Shown: positions 52,608-61,094, counted from the stretch's first letter. The stretch: DNA of 64,000 nt from Bacteroidales bacterium (GCA_015060445.1 SUYL01000015.1:32053-96052), one strand, 5' to 3'. Notes: a model not told the origin generated them from the letters alone. Numbers and translations are program-made.

Positions 52608-52796
52608 AATTGATTATGTGATTATGTGATTTATCTATTATAATATTATGCGCTTAGTTACTTTTGCGTTTTTGTGATTGTGCGACTTATCTATATTGCA
52701 ATTTTGCTCCCTTGCTATTATACGCATTGTTTATAATGCGATATATCAATTCTGCGACTACGCTCCTTGTCTATTTTGCGACTTTGTGCAAAGATA
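52608..52796 (-). repeat. Degenerate TGCGAC / TGTGAT repeats upstream of the small gene
   Basis: TGTGATTTATCTAT, TGCGACTTATCTATA, TGCGATATATCAATT, TGCGACTACGCTCC and TGCGACTTTG recur irregularly over 170 nt. A minus-strand -7 box TATCTTTG lies at 52789-52796. The track ORF here is not credible. Confidence 0.55.
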
Positions 52797-52852
52797 TAAA
52801 TAATATCAATATGTTAAAAAACAAAATAAATCATATCAATAAGATTATTTTA

Positions 52853-52860
52853 TATCTTTG
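52853..52860 (+). promoter_or_regulatory. -7 box (TATCTTTG) for the mob operon
   Basis: TAnnTTTG upstream of the hairpin cluster and 133 nt before mobC. Confidence 0.5.
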
Positions 52861-52886
52861 CGCCGGGAAGTGTGAAAGGTATAAAA

Positions 52887-52989
52887 GCAAGATGTGTGTT
52901 TGTATGACAAAACACTATCTTGCACGGTATGAATACCGCGGAAATTGCGACACTTTGTGTCGGGAAAATAAACTCGCAACTCGTTTATT
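52887..52989 (+). other. Candidate origin of transfer (oriT): cluster of four inverted repeats
   Basis: GCAAGAT...ATCTTGC (with GTGTTT/AAACAC inside), CGGTAT/ATACCG, GACAC/GTGTC and AATAAAC/GTTTATT follow one another and end 4 nt before mobC. Transfer origins of related Bacteroides mobilisable elements lie in inverted-repeat DNA directly upstream of the mob genes. The nick site cannot be placed. Confidence 0.6.
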
Positions 52990-52992
52990 CAT

Positions 52993-53388
52993 ATGAAAAC
53001 AGATTGTAGAACCAGGAGACTTAATATACGTCTTACAGAGCTGGAATACATAGATTTTAGGCATAGGATGGAGGATGCCGGGTATAAATCCGTCTCAAGG
53101 TATATAAGAAAAAAACTTTTTTCAACCCGGGTTATGCCGGTGCGTAGGGCAGTACAGGAGGAGAAGGTGTTGGAAAGTATGAGGTTGTTGGTAGCGGAGG
53201 TGAAGAAGATAGGTGTAAATTATAATCAGGTTGTCAAGAGTTACAATGCCTCCAAGAACAAAATCAGTTCTTATGGTACGGAAAGGAAAATGAATGAATT
53301 GTATAAAATGACGAGTTTGTTGGTGAAAGAAATCCAACTTGTCAAGGAACTGCTGGTAGGTAATAGTAATGGTAATCAAAATTCATAA
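52993..53388 (+). CDS. mobC: MobC-like relaxosome accessory protein
   Basis: 131-aa basic protein with an RHH-type N-terminus (RRLNIRLTELEYIDFRHRMEDAGYKSVSRYIRKKL) and a helical tail containing VAEVKKIGVNYNQVVKSYNA, the MobC/BmgB-like signature. Binds oriT and helps the relaxase. Overlaps the relaxase gene by 20 nt. Confidence 0.85.
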   Translation: MKTDCRTRRLNIRLTELEYIDFRHRMEDAGYKSVSRYIRKKLFSTRVMPVRRAVQEEKVLESMRLLVAEVKKIGVNYNQVVKSYNASKNKISSYGTERKMNELYKMTSLLVKEIQLVKELLVGNSNGNQNS

Positions 53389-54496
53389 AGCAGCACAGGT
53401 TCATGCGAGCTTGAATTATCTTGTCTCTAAAATGGGTATTGAGGATAATAAGATTATAGCATATAATAATATTACTCCTCAAGGGCCTTCGGAAAGAGAT
53501 ATTATTGATGCCCTGAAAAATGAATTTAGTAAATTGGACCGGGCAAACATAAGAACAGATAATATATCTTTTCATGCATCTATAAATCCTACAGAAGAGG
53601 AGCTTAAGAGAATTGATATACAGGAGTTGTGCAAGGAGTATATGGTACGACTGGGATATGCAGCACAACCCTATATAGTAGTTGAGCATAATGATACTGG
53701 TCGCCGTCACTATCATATTATATCTCACCGGGTCCAGCCAAATGGAAAAAAAATTAATGATTATAATGAGAGGAGAAAAACCAATAATTATGTTAAGGAA
53801 CTTAACCAAGTAATGCGAAGGTCCCAGCTTCAGCATGAGAATATAATCCCACTTTATTTTACTCCAGGCAGAAGGCGCAAGGATATGATTGCCCAGATTG
53901 TGACGGACACAGCTGGCAGATATAGATATGATAATATCTTCGAGCTTCAAAAGATATTGCTGGACAGAAATATTGAACTTATAGAAAGGGACGGGCACTT
54001 TATTGCAGCAGGAATAGATATGGGAAGGAGGACCAGGGCTGTAAAGGTAGAATTTGAATTCAGACAGCAAGTCAACACATATATGGGAAAGAGGACCAGG
54101 GAAAGGATGTGTAATATTATAAAGTTCGCATTGGAACATTCAATGTCGGAATTGCATGCGAGGCGAATATTGGCCAAATATCAATTGGGCGTACAGTTCC
54201 TAAAAAATGATGATGGCCGAATATATGGTGTATATTATATTGACCATAAAAATTGCAGAATAGTTAAAGGTTCTGTTCTGTCTCATGATGTCTCAGCTGC
54301 ATTGTGGAACGGCAAGCAGGGAGAGTGGCAGAGGGTACGGTATGTGCCTTATCAGGAAAGCGTACAGACATACCAGTGCCTCAGCTGGGAGATGGCCAAT
54401 GTGTTTCTGTACAATAGATGGAGCAATGACAATAATCTGTCACGAAGGGATCTGTATTATTCAAGCAAGCGTGAAAATAATAGGAGGATATTATGA
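53369..54496 (+). CDS. MOB-family relaxase (MobP-type)
   Basis: 375-aa nicking enzyme. The relaxase domain (residues about 1-180) has FHASINPTEEE and the three-histidine-type motif III YIVVEHNDTGRRHYHIISHRV; the nucleophile is probably the tyrosine of SLNYLVSKMG (residue about 17). The C-terminal half, with repeated GRRTR and YGVYYIDHKN, is unassigned. Forms the relaxosome with MobC and hands DNA to the overlapping coupling-protein gene (ATGA). Confidence 0.88.
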   Translation: MVIKIHKAAQVHASLNYLVSKMGIEDNKIIAYNNITPQGPSERDIIDALKNEFSKLDRANIRTDNISFHASINPTEEELKRIDIQELCKEYMVRLGYAAQPYIVVEHNDTGRRHYHIISHRVQPNGKKINDYNERRKTNNYVKELNQVMRRSQLQHENIIPLYFTPGRRRKDMIAQIVTDTAGRYRYDNIFELQKILLDRNIELIERDGHFIAAGIDMGRRTRAVKVEFEFRQQVNTYMGKRTRERMCNIIKFALEHSMSELHARRILAKYQLGVQFLKNDDGRIYGVYYIDHKNCRIVKGSVLSHDVSAALWNGKQGEWQRVRYVPYQESVQTYQCLSWEMANVFLYNRWSNDNNLSRRDLYYSSKRENNRRIL

Positions 54497-56373
54497 GAAA
54501 AAGTGTTTTATCAATATTTTGGCTGGTGTCATTGGTGATTATGGCATTTCATACAATTCTTCATAATTATACTGTATTCAATAATGGAGAGACGATAAGG
54601 GTAATTGCAGCTTTGGGTTATAAATTAGGGTTGTCTGACTATATTTTTGTAAAATCACTAGTGGTATTGTCAGTCGTCTTGGCAGGTTTGGGTTCTACTG
54701 TAGTTAGAAAAACAAATATAACAAGGCAAATTTCAATTTTTTGTATAGCAACGCTGCTGTTTTATCTTATAGGATTTATGGAGCCGGGGATATATTATAT
54801 GGCTTGCAGTCTGTTGCTTTATCTTCAGTTGTGTGCTTCTGCATATCTTATTGGTGGGTATATTGGTCTTGGAAATATTGTAGATAATTCAGATGCCATT
54901 GTTAAAGTTAATTTTATGCAGGAGACAAGAAAAATTGAAAATGATGATTCCGTAAACATCCCGACCAAATTTAGCTATAACGGCAAGGAGTATGATGGAT
55001 GGATCAATTGTGTCAACTGTTTCAGGGCATCAATGGTGCTTGGTACACCAGGTAGTGGAAAGACCTTTTCTTTCTATTACCATTTTATTGAACAGATGAT
55101 ATCCAAGGGATACTGTGGGTTATGTTATGATTTCAAATATCCGGACTTGAGTAAAATAGTATACAACATAATGCTCGACAGGGTGGGGAATTGGGGTAAG
55201 ATGCCAAAATTTTATGTCATAAATTTTGATGACCCAACCAAAACCAATCGTTGTAATCCGTTGAATCCTCATTTTATGACGGATATAATTGATGCTTATG
55301 AAGCTGCATATATGGTGATGATAAATCTCAATAAGACTTGGATACAGAAACAAGGAGACTTCTTTGTTGAATCGGCCATAGTCTTTTTTACTGCAATTAT
55401 ATGGTACCTTAAATTGTATGAAGGAGGAAAATACTGCACATTACCTCATGCAATAGAGTTGCTCATGCAACCATACGAGGCTGTATTTAGTATGTTGCAA
55501 AAAGAGGAGGATGTGAAGAATTACATGTCTCCTTTTATTAATGCAATGGAGGGAAATGCACAGGATCAGTTGCAGGGGCAAATAGCATCAGCACAGATTC
55601 CATTGACACGTTTGTCATCGCCATCTGTATATTGGGCCATGTCCGGAGATGATTTTACATTGGACATAAATAATCCTTTGGAACCTAAGATAGTGTGTAT
55701 TGGAAATAATCCCGACAGGCAGACAATATATGCTGCAGCTCTTTCCTTATACACAAGCAGAATCTTCAAGATTATCAATAAACCAGGTAAACAAAAGAGT
55801 TTTGTGTTATTGGATGAGTTGCCAACAATATATCTGAAAGGGTTGGATAATTTGATTGCAACTGCAAGGAGCAATAGGGTGGCAATTGTTGCAGGAGCGC
55901 AGGATCTATCGCAGATTGTTAGGGATTATGGTGAGAAAGAAGCGGATGTAATCATCAACACTATCGGTAATGTCTTTTCTGGGCAAGTTAAGGGAAGAAC
56001 TGCCAAAATGTTGGCTGAGACATTTGGAAAGATTCACGTCAATAAAAAAGGCCTGTCTGTGAATGACAGAGATTCATCGCAAAGCATGAGTTTCAATACC
56101 AACCTTGAAGATATGATACCTGCAAGTATTATATCAACACTTTCTCAAGGTAGTTTTGTGGGACAGGTAGCAGACAATTGGGGGCAGGAAATCAGCCAGA
56201 AATTCTTTCACGCTAGGGTTTTGGCCAATCAAAATGTGTTGCATAATATGAAATACTACAAAGAAATACCACCTTTGGCGGAGGCGGAAGGTGGTAGTAT
56301 GTATGATATTGTCAAGCAGAACTATCACAGAATCAAGCATGAGATAAGCCAGATGGTTGAACCTTATCTATGA
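54493..56373 (+). CDS. Type IV coupling protein (VirD4/TraG-like)
   Basis: 626-aa inner-membrane ATPase that links the relaxosome to the secretion channel. About four N-terminal transmembrane helices (residues 1-130), then Walker A GTPGSGKTF near 191, Walker B SFVLLDELPTI near 435, followed by the sensor-like region NRVAIVAGAQDLSQI. Translationally coupled to the relaxase, and its end overlaps the convergent regulator gene by 6 nt. Confidence 0.9.
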   Translation: MRKSVLSIFWLVSLVIMAFHTILHNYTVFNNGETIRVIAALGYKLGLSDYIFVKSLVVLSVVLAGLGSTVVRKTNITRQISIFCIATLLFYLIGFMEPGIYYMACSLLLYLQLCASAYLIGGYIGLGNIVDNSDAIVKVNFMQETRKIENDDSVNIPTKFSYNGKEYDGWINCVNCFRASMVLGTPGSGKTFSFYYHFIEQMISKGYCGLCYDFKYPDLSKIVYNIMLDRVGNWGKMPKFYVINFDDPTKTNRCNPLNPHFMTDIIDAYEAAYMVMINLNKTWIQKQGDFFVESAIVFFTAIIWYLKLYEGGKYCTLPHAIELLMQPYEAVFSMLQKEEDVKNYMSPFINAMEGNAQDQLQGQIASAQIPLTRLSSPSVYWAMSGDDFTLDINNPLEPKIVCIGNNPDRQTIYAAALSLYTSRIFKIINKPGKQKSFVLLDELPTIYLKGLDNLIATARSNRVAIVAGAQDLSQIVRDYGEKEADVIINTIGNVFSGQVKGRTAKMLAETFGKIHVNKKGLSVNDRDSSQSMSFNTNLEDMIPASIISTLSQGSFVGQVADNWGQEISQKFFHARVLANQNVLHNMKYYKEIPPLAEAEGGSMYDIVKQNYHRIKHEISQMVEPYL

Positions 56374-56733
56374 TTGCTGGCTCTCCATCTGGGCAATCTT
56401 CTTTTTTAATTGCATGATAGTGGCGGCTTGGTCTTCTATAACCTTATTCAATTTTCTGTTTGTCTTGATAAGTTCGCTGTATCCCTTGTCTGTGAGATCT
56501 TTGTCCACAAAGTCATATACGAAATCTTTACCTATATGATTACCTATGACTATCATCTCATGGAGAGTGAAGTCCTGATCACTGCACTTGCGACTTACCG
56601 ATACGTATGCAAGATCCATAATTTGCATTATTTCCTTGCGTGTGATGCCGCCTCTTTTGAATAGCCCCATCATATACTTTGAGTATTCTTTAAGTTGGTC
56701 AGGATTTCTATTCTCTTTTATTATCTTTCTCAT
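56368..56733 (-). CDS. Putative DNA-binding regulator with coiled-coil tail
   Basis: 121-aa protein: residues about 25-80 (FKRGGITRKEIMQIMDLAYVSVSRKCSDQDFTLHEMIVIGNHIG) look like a helix-turn-helix, and 95-118 (NKVIEDQAATIMQLKKKIAQMES) is a coiled coil. It is the only leftward gene between 52.6 and 63 kb and lies near the inverted-repeat operator at 56782, making it a candidate for binding there. This is an inference. Confidence 0.6.
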   Translation of the reverse strand: MRKIIKENRNPDQLKEYSKYMMGLFKRGGITRKEIMQIMDLAYVSVSRKCSDQDFTLHEMIVIGNHIGKDFVYDFVDKDLTDKGYSELIKTNRKLNKVIEDQAATIMQLKKKIAQMESQQS

Positions 56734-56781
56734 ATCATTATTTTTGGTCCAGAGTCATATTATAACAAGCGAATACATCAA

Positions 56782-56838
56782 ATAATTATAAAAAGAGTCA
56801 AAAGTTATAATTATATGATAAAAAATTATGTATATTTG
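56782..56838 (+). promoter_or_regulatory. Promoter with 10-bp inverted-repeat operator for the primase-like gene
   Basis: ATAATTATAA (56782-56791) and TTATAATTAT (56805-56814), 13-nt spacer, then -7 box TATATTTG at 56831-56838. Same arm length, spacer and box distance (16 versus 15 nt) as the xis promoter. Confidence 0.65.
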
Positions 56839-56867
56839 TGTGTGTTAACTCGTTAGTCACTTTACAA

Positions 56868-57758
56868 ATGTACGAAAATAACAGCGATTTGGAGTTTTTG
56901 AAATCCAAAATTTCAATAATCGATTATCTATTGCAAAACAATGTACATCCTGTATCACTTAAAGGTAATTATGCCTTGTTCCATGCTCCATACCGACAGG
57001 ACAGGAATCCGTCATGTATAGTATATCCTGTCACCAATACATTTAAGGATATGTCAACTGGGCAAGGCGGCGATATAATTGAGCTGGTCCGGTTGATACA
57101 CAATTGTGGTTTTAAGGAAGCACTTGATAAGTTACGTACTTGCAGCTGTTCTCCGGTGGAGCAACTACCCCAGAGGAAACCATCAGAATTATCTATCATA
57201 GAGGTAAAACGTATTTTCAGTTGGCCACTGAAGAAATATATACTTAAGAGGGGTATTTCATCCAATACAGCAAACCGTTATTGCAATGAAGTGGCATTTG
57301 CCAATGGTAACAGCGGAAAACAGTATTACGCCATTGGGTTTAAAAATGACAAAGGAGGATATGAGCTGCGTAATGAACATTTTAAAGGATGTAATGGCAA
57401 ATACATTACAACAATCGTCGAGAAAAGCGACAGTAAGGATTTTATGATTTTTGAAGGTTTTTTTGATTATCTGTCATATAAGGAACTGTTCAGAGACAAT
57501 TCGCAGTGTAATGCCATTATCCTCAATTCGCTTGCTATGTTGCCTGTTGCTCTAAAAAAACTGCATGAAGTTGGAGCCAATAAGATATTTGCTTGTCTGG
57601 ATGCAGATTGTGAAGGGAAAAAAGCTTTTGTGAAAATAGCTGATATCTATGGTGACAATGCTATTGATATGTCCGGATACTACGGCCAGCACAATTTTAA
57701 GGATCTCAACGAATATCTGATGAATGTAAAAAAAAACACTAAAAAAATGAGCCTATGA
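56868..57758 (+). CDS. DnaG-like primase/TOPRIM protein (TraP-like)
   Basis: 296-aa protein with a CHC2-like N-terminal fold that has lost most zinc ligands (YALFHAPYRQDRNPSC; FKDMSTGQGGDIIELVRLI) and a C-terminal TOPRIM domain with FMIFEGFFDYLS and the DxD-containing FACLDADCEGKKAF. Likely primes the complementary strand after transfer. ATG 56868 is preferred because the track start lies within or next to the promoter. Overlaps the next gene by 4 nt. Confidence 0.82.
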   Translation: MYENNSDLEFLKSKISIIDYLLQNNVHPVSLKGNYALFHAPYRQDRNPSCIVYPVTNTFKDMSTGQGGDIIELVRLIHNCGFKEALDKLRTCSCSPVEQLPQRKPSELSIIEVKRIFSWPLKKYILKRGISSNTANRYCNEVAFANGNSGKQYYAIGFKNDKGGYELRNEHFKGCNGKYITTIVEKSDSKDFMIFEGFFDYLSYKELFRDNSQCNAIILNSLAMLPVALKKLHEVGANKIFACLDADCEGKKAFVKIADIYGDNAIDMSGYYGQHNFKDLNEYLMNVKKNTKKMSL

Positions 57759-58072
57759 AAAATCTTACCATTAAGGCCTACAGAGAAGGACAAGGACCTG
57801 TATTTATCTTAATTATTCCTAAGGTTGATGCAGTGAAAAAAGTCGAGATAGATGGAATAATTTCTGATATCATCAACAGGATACTGTCAAATAAGCCTGA
57901 GGGCAATACATTGAAGGTTGACCTTAAAATTAAATATGAAGATACCAAAGACAATTACTCGTTATCCATGACAGATGACAGGCATTTGACTTTGCTTAAG
58001 CAGGAGTTTATGAGTGATGTCAGATTGCAGCAGATGGGTATACAACAGCATGGTTTAAGAAAAATCCTATAG
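57755..58072 (+). CDS. Hypothetical protein downstream of primase
   Basis: 105-aa protein with alternating strands and helices (FILIIPKVDAVKKVEIDGIISDIINRIL; DLKIKYEDTKDNYSLSMTDDRHLTLLKQEF). Not recognised. ATGA overlap with the primase gene and 2-nt gap to the next gene put it in the same operon. Confidence 0.6.
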   Translation: MKNLTIKAYREGQGPVFILIIPKVDAVKKVEIDGIISDIINRILSNKPEGNTLKVDLKIKYEDTKDNYSLSMTDDRHLTLLKQEFMSDVRLQQMGIQQHGLRKIL

Positions 58073-58074
58073 CT

Positions 58075-58644
58075 ATGAAAAAGGTGAAAACAGAAAACGG
58101 AAATTATTTGGTAATGGTAAACAGTACCATATGGATGAGCCCGGATAATCCTGAAATATTGGGAGCAATTACTGAAGACGGGCGGTATAAGGTATATAAT
58201 GGAGAAGATTCAATGATGTTCAGTGTGAAAAATGGTAAAATAGATGGGGAATTCATCCAGTATGATGCCAATATTGGGCGTGTGGCTGAGGGGACTTATG
58301 TAAATGGCCAGAAAGAAGGTTTTTGGATGGAAAAGGATATGGACAGATATGAGCAGCACGGATACTATAAGAACGGTAAAAGAGAGGGCAAATGGGGCAC
58401 TTACTATTCTTCAGGTAAGATTATGTCTGTTACTCCATATGATGAGGGCTACATCAATGGTATAGAAAGGCATTATCATAAAAACGGGAAAAGGAAATTT
58501 AAGGTGAGAATCATAAATAATAGAGCCAATGGCTGGGGGGATTTTTACGATGAAAGAGGGGAATTGATCAAGAAATGTTACTATCGGGATGGTAGCATTA
58601 CAAATGAGATCAGTTATGAACACCAAAAAAAGATAGGACTATGA
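58075..58644 (+). CDS. MORN-2/YwqK-like repeat protein
   Basis: 189-aa protein made of MORN-type beta-hairpins: EGTYVNGQKEGFWMEK, HGYYKNGKREGKWGTYYSSGKIM, NGIERHYHKNGKRKFKV, NGWGDFYDERGELIKKCYYRDG. YwqK-type proteins are annotated as antitoxins in some systems; no toxin candidate is adjacent except the small ORF it overlaps, so a structural role is equally possible. Confidence 0.75.
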   Translation: MKKVKTENGNYLVMVNSTIWMSPDNPEILGAITEDGRYKVYNGEDSMMFSVKNGKIDGEFIQYDANIGRVAEGTYVNGQKEGFWMEKDMDRYEQHGYYKNGKREGKWGTYYSSGKIMSVTPYDEGYINGIERHYHKNGKRKFKVRIINNRANGWGDFYDERGELIKKCYYRDGSITNEISYEHQKKIGL

Positions 58645-58820
58645 CATATATGTTGGAAGGCAGAAATTCCTGCGCTCGAGAGGCAGCTTTGAAAGCTTTG
58701 GAAAAAGTCAAGCAATTGGAGACCGTAAGGCATGCTGAAATGGTTTCCATCAGGGTGGACAATCGGACGGTAGTAAGTATGTCCTATGCAAAGGCAAAGA
58801 GAAAAAGACTTATTGAATAA
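58641..58820 (+). CDS. 59-aa small protein missed by the ORF track
   Basis: ATGA overlap with the MORN gene stop, and 18 nt before the DUF4099-like gene. Reads MTYMLEGRNSCAREAALKAL... to ...SYAKAKRKRLIE; helical, basic (many Lys/Arg), no membrane segment. Tight coupling on both sides supports translation. Function unknown; a DNA-associated or toxin-like partner of the MORN protein is possible but unproven. Confidence 0.6.
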   Translation: MTYMLEGRNSCAREAALKALEKVKQLETVRHAEMVSIRVDNRTVVSMSYAKAKRKRLIE

Positions 58821-58838
58821 CTTAAAAAAATTGAGAAA

Positions 58839-59486
58839 ATGGCAAAACTGACAATTGAGGATCTTCCATGGGAAGAGATGAAACAACTGGGAATTACCAA
58901 AGAAGTACTGGAAAAGACAAATAATCTTGAGACCCTTTTGAATTATGGAAAAACGGATTTATTGGCAATAAAAGGGAAATTGCCCAATGTTGAGATAACA
59001 GGGGGACATGCCAAATTCTTTATGCGCAGCAATTCAGAGGGAAAGCCAGAACTGAGGGTGGAACTGTGCAGAAAATTCCCGAATTTCAAATCTGCAATAT
59101 ATGGCCAATATCTTACAGAAGAGCAGCAGAATACCATTAAGGATGGAGGATGTGCCAAGTTGACTTGCAATACATCCAATGGCGAGCTAAATCTGTTGGT
59201 GTCATTGGATAAGGATACCAACCAACTCAATCATGTGGAGGTTGGGAAGGCGCATGTCCCGGATAAAATAGCCGGAGCGGAAATATCGCAGATGCAAAAA
59301 GATATGCTACTTGGCGGTATGAAGGTAAAGATTGATGGTATGAAAAATAAGGAAGGACAAGCAATAAATGCATCCGTAGCATATAATGCTGTCACCAAGG
59401 GGCTTGTGTTTATTTTTGATAATAATGAAGGAAGGACAGTTGATAAGAGCAATAAAAGGACTGTAAAGAAAACACAGAATCTTTAA
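58839..59486 (+). CDS. DUF4099/DUF3945-like mobile-element protein
   Basis: 215-aa soluble protein. The start LTIEDLPWEEMKQLGITKEVLEKTNNLETLLNYGKTDLL matches the DUF4099 pattern, and later LRVELCRKFPNFKSAIYGQYLTEEQ and AINASVAYNAVTKGLVFIFD the DUF3945-like part. Such proteins accompany Bacteroides conjugative elements; the role is unknown. A terminator follows. Confidence 0.72.
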   Translation: MAKLTIEDLPWEEMKQLGITKEVLEKTNNLETLLNYGKTDLLAIKGKLPNVEITGGHAKFFMRSNSEGKPELRVELCRKFPNFKSAIYGQYLTEEQQNTIKDGGCAKLTCNTSNGELNLLVSLDKDTNQLNHVEVGKAHVPDKIAGAEISQMQKDMLLGGMKVKIDGMKNKEGQAINASVAYNAVTKGLVFIFDNNEGRTVDKSNKRTVKKTQNL

Positions 59487-59494
59487 AATTACTG

Positions 59495-59528
59495 CAGCCT
59501 GTCGTTTTCTTTGCGGCAGGCTATTTTT
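59495..59528 (+). terminator. Intrinsic terminator
   Basis: AGCCTGTCG pairs with the GCGGCAGGCT side (G-U tolerated) and is followed by a T-rich tract. Confidence 0.7.
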
Positions 59529-59537
59529 ATTCATATC

Positions 59538-61025
59538 ATGATTGAACGTCTATTTTACTATACCAGTGAAAGGATTGTAGTTGCTCAGAAAATGGTCAAG
59601 GCAACTGGAGAGCAATGGATGGGTGTCCTTAATGGAAAAATAAGCAAGGAGGAGGATAAGATATTGGGACTCGAGGAATATCTCAAGAGAAATTCTAGAA
59701 ATATGATTACCAAAGAGGATCTCATCGCACAAATCAAAATGAACCGTCTCCATTTGGAAGAACATGTATTGGAAGGGGAAGGAATAAATACCTTGAGATT
59801 GCAGTACGCCACACCAGGACTGACAAATTATAAGGAGATAGTTATATCATCTCCAGATATTGCCAGATATAGGACGGATGATGTGCATTTTACTGATGTC
59901 GCTGATGACCGTACCATCTGCTGGTGCCGGTGTGCTGATATGTTTGAAGGAGATAAGAAGATACTGTTGATAGATGAGATGCAGTCATCCAGACACCAGG
60001 ATGCAAGGGAATATGGATATGATACTGACTTGCAGCCGAACTATTATTCATATAATGTGATTGAAAAATTATTGGCAGATGCTGCAGATGTAGGGGACTA
60101 TATGGCGAGATTGGAGAAATATATAAATTCTGTAGTTGACTATGAAACTAAGTTGGAACTGTCTATTCCGGATGCCCCATTTCATAAATGGTGGGAGTTC
60201 CTTTCCAAAAGGATGTTGCATTATGCTGTTTATAATGGCTATGACAGCATTAGGATAGTGGGTGGGGAAAAGCAGATGAGAAGATATTCATTGGGCAGTG
60301 GCAATAAAGGGTTGCAGGCATTGTACGATGATGTGATTATGGGGTATTTCAAAAAATATCTGAAAAAATGGAAAATAAGGCCAGTATATACATCCGGCTA
60401 TTGGAATATATACATGTCAGATGAGCTCAAACATGATATTATAAATCTGTTGCAGCCTTTGTTCCGTTTAGGTGCCGCAGTACGGGAGTCTGATAAATAT
60501 GTCATAGATGAGGACATTATGAAAAAAATGTCAATGGCTGGGATAGAACCTCTTGATGTGGCTCAAGTACAGGATAACAGGACAATACTTGGCTTTTATG
60601 ATGGAGCATATGACAAGATATATGTCATTCCAGAAAACCATATGGATTTGAATGATTTGTCAAATACGATAGTGCATGAAGTGATAGGACACAGAGGATT
60701 GAAAAATTTAATGGGAAGCCGATATAATGCATTCCTGAATGCAATCTATCATGATGTCATGGACCCTGCGGCAAAAAAGGTATATATGAGCAGGTGCAAA
60801 AATAAATATGTAGCGGCAGAGGAGTTCTGTGCGGATGCCTTGGAGAAGTTGCCTGAAGAATCATCAATCGTGTCCAGGATAATTGGGACAATCAGACTTT
60901 GGTTGTTTAAGTCAGGTTGGAATATAAAGATGTCTGAACACGATTTATATTGCTTACTAAGTAAATCGTACAATTCTAATAGACTGTATGCAGGATACGG
61001 GAAAAGAATTGGAAAACATTTATAA
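59538..61025 (+). CDS. Polyvalent-type protein with LPD-like domain and C-terminal zincin motif
   Basis: 495-aa protein from ATG 59538. Residues about 140-260 carry KKILLIDEMQSSRHQDAREYGYD and APFHKWWEFLSKRMLHYAVYNGYDSIRIVGGEKQMRRYSLG, patterns seen in large polyvalent phage/element proteins. Near residue 378 is IVHEVIGHRGLKNLMG, a zincin HExxH metal site, with AAEEFCADALE as possible third-ligand region. It may be injected with DNA during transfer, like other polyvalent proteins. The last part of the gene is duplicated downstream of hipA. Confidence 0.7.
   Translation: MIERLFYYTSERIVVAQKMVKATGEQWMGVLNGKISKEEDKILGLEEYLKRNSRNMITKEDLIAQIKMNRLHLEEHVLEGEGINTLRLQYATPGLTNYKEIVISSPDIARYRTDDVHFTDVADDRTICWCRCADMFEGDKKILLIDEMQSSRHQDAREYGYDTDLQPNYYSYNVIEKLLADAADVGDYMARLEKYINSVVDYETKLELSIPDAPFHKWWEFLSKRMLHYAVYNGYDSIRIVGGEKQMRRYSLGSGNKGLQALYDDVIMGYFKKYLKKWKIRPVYTSGYWNIYMSDELKHDIINLLQPLFRLGAAVRESDKYVIDEDIMKKMSMAGIEPLDVAQVQDNRTILGFYDGAYDKIYVIPENHMDLNDLSNTIVHEVIGHRGLKNLMGSRYNAFLNAIYHDVMDPAAKKVYMSRCKNKYVAAEEFCADALEKLPEESSIVSRIIGTIRLWLFKSGWNIKMSEHDLYCLLSKSYNSNRLYAGYGKRIGKHL
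60817..60906 (+). repeat. 90-bp perfect direct repeat, left copy
   Basis: Identical to 62950-63039. Lies in the C-terminal coding part of the zincin-motif gene; the pair brackets hipBA. Confidence 0.95.
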
Positions 61026-61090
61026 AAAGAGTTATTATAATTATTGTTAATGCTAATATTTTGTATTAAACGATATTATAATTACTTTTG
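61018..61090 (+). promoter_or_regulatory. hipBA promoter/operator region
   Basis: -7 box TACTTTTG at 61083-61090. TTATAATTA occurs at 61035 and 61076 (41 nt apart). TTATAAAAAGAGT near 61020, followed by TTATAATTAT, repeats the primase operator sequence with a shorter spacer. Confidence 0.55.
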
Positions 61091-61094
61091 TTGT

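Noticed and set aside
52664-52996. 110-aa plus-strand ORF before mobC
   Set aside because: It crosses the repeat region, the -7 box and the hairpin cluster, is rich in Cys/Tyr/Ile runs typical of non-coding AT-rich DNA, and ends inside mobC.
53342-54139. 265-aa minus-strand ORF
   Set aside because: Complete antisense shadow of mobC/relaxase, whose motifs are clear on the plus strand.
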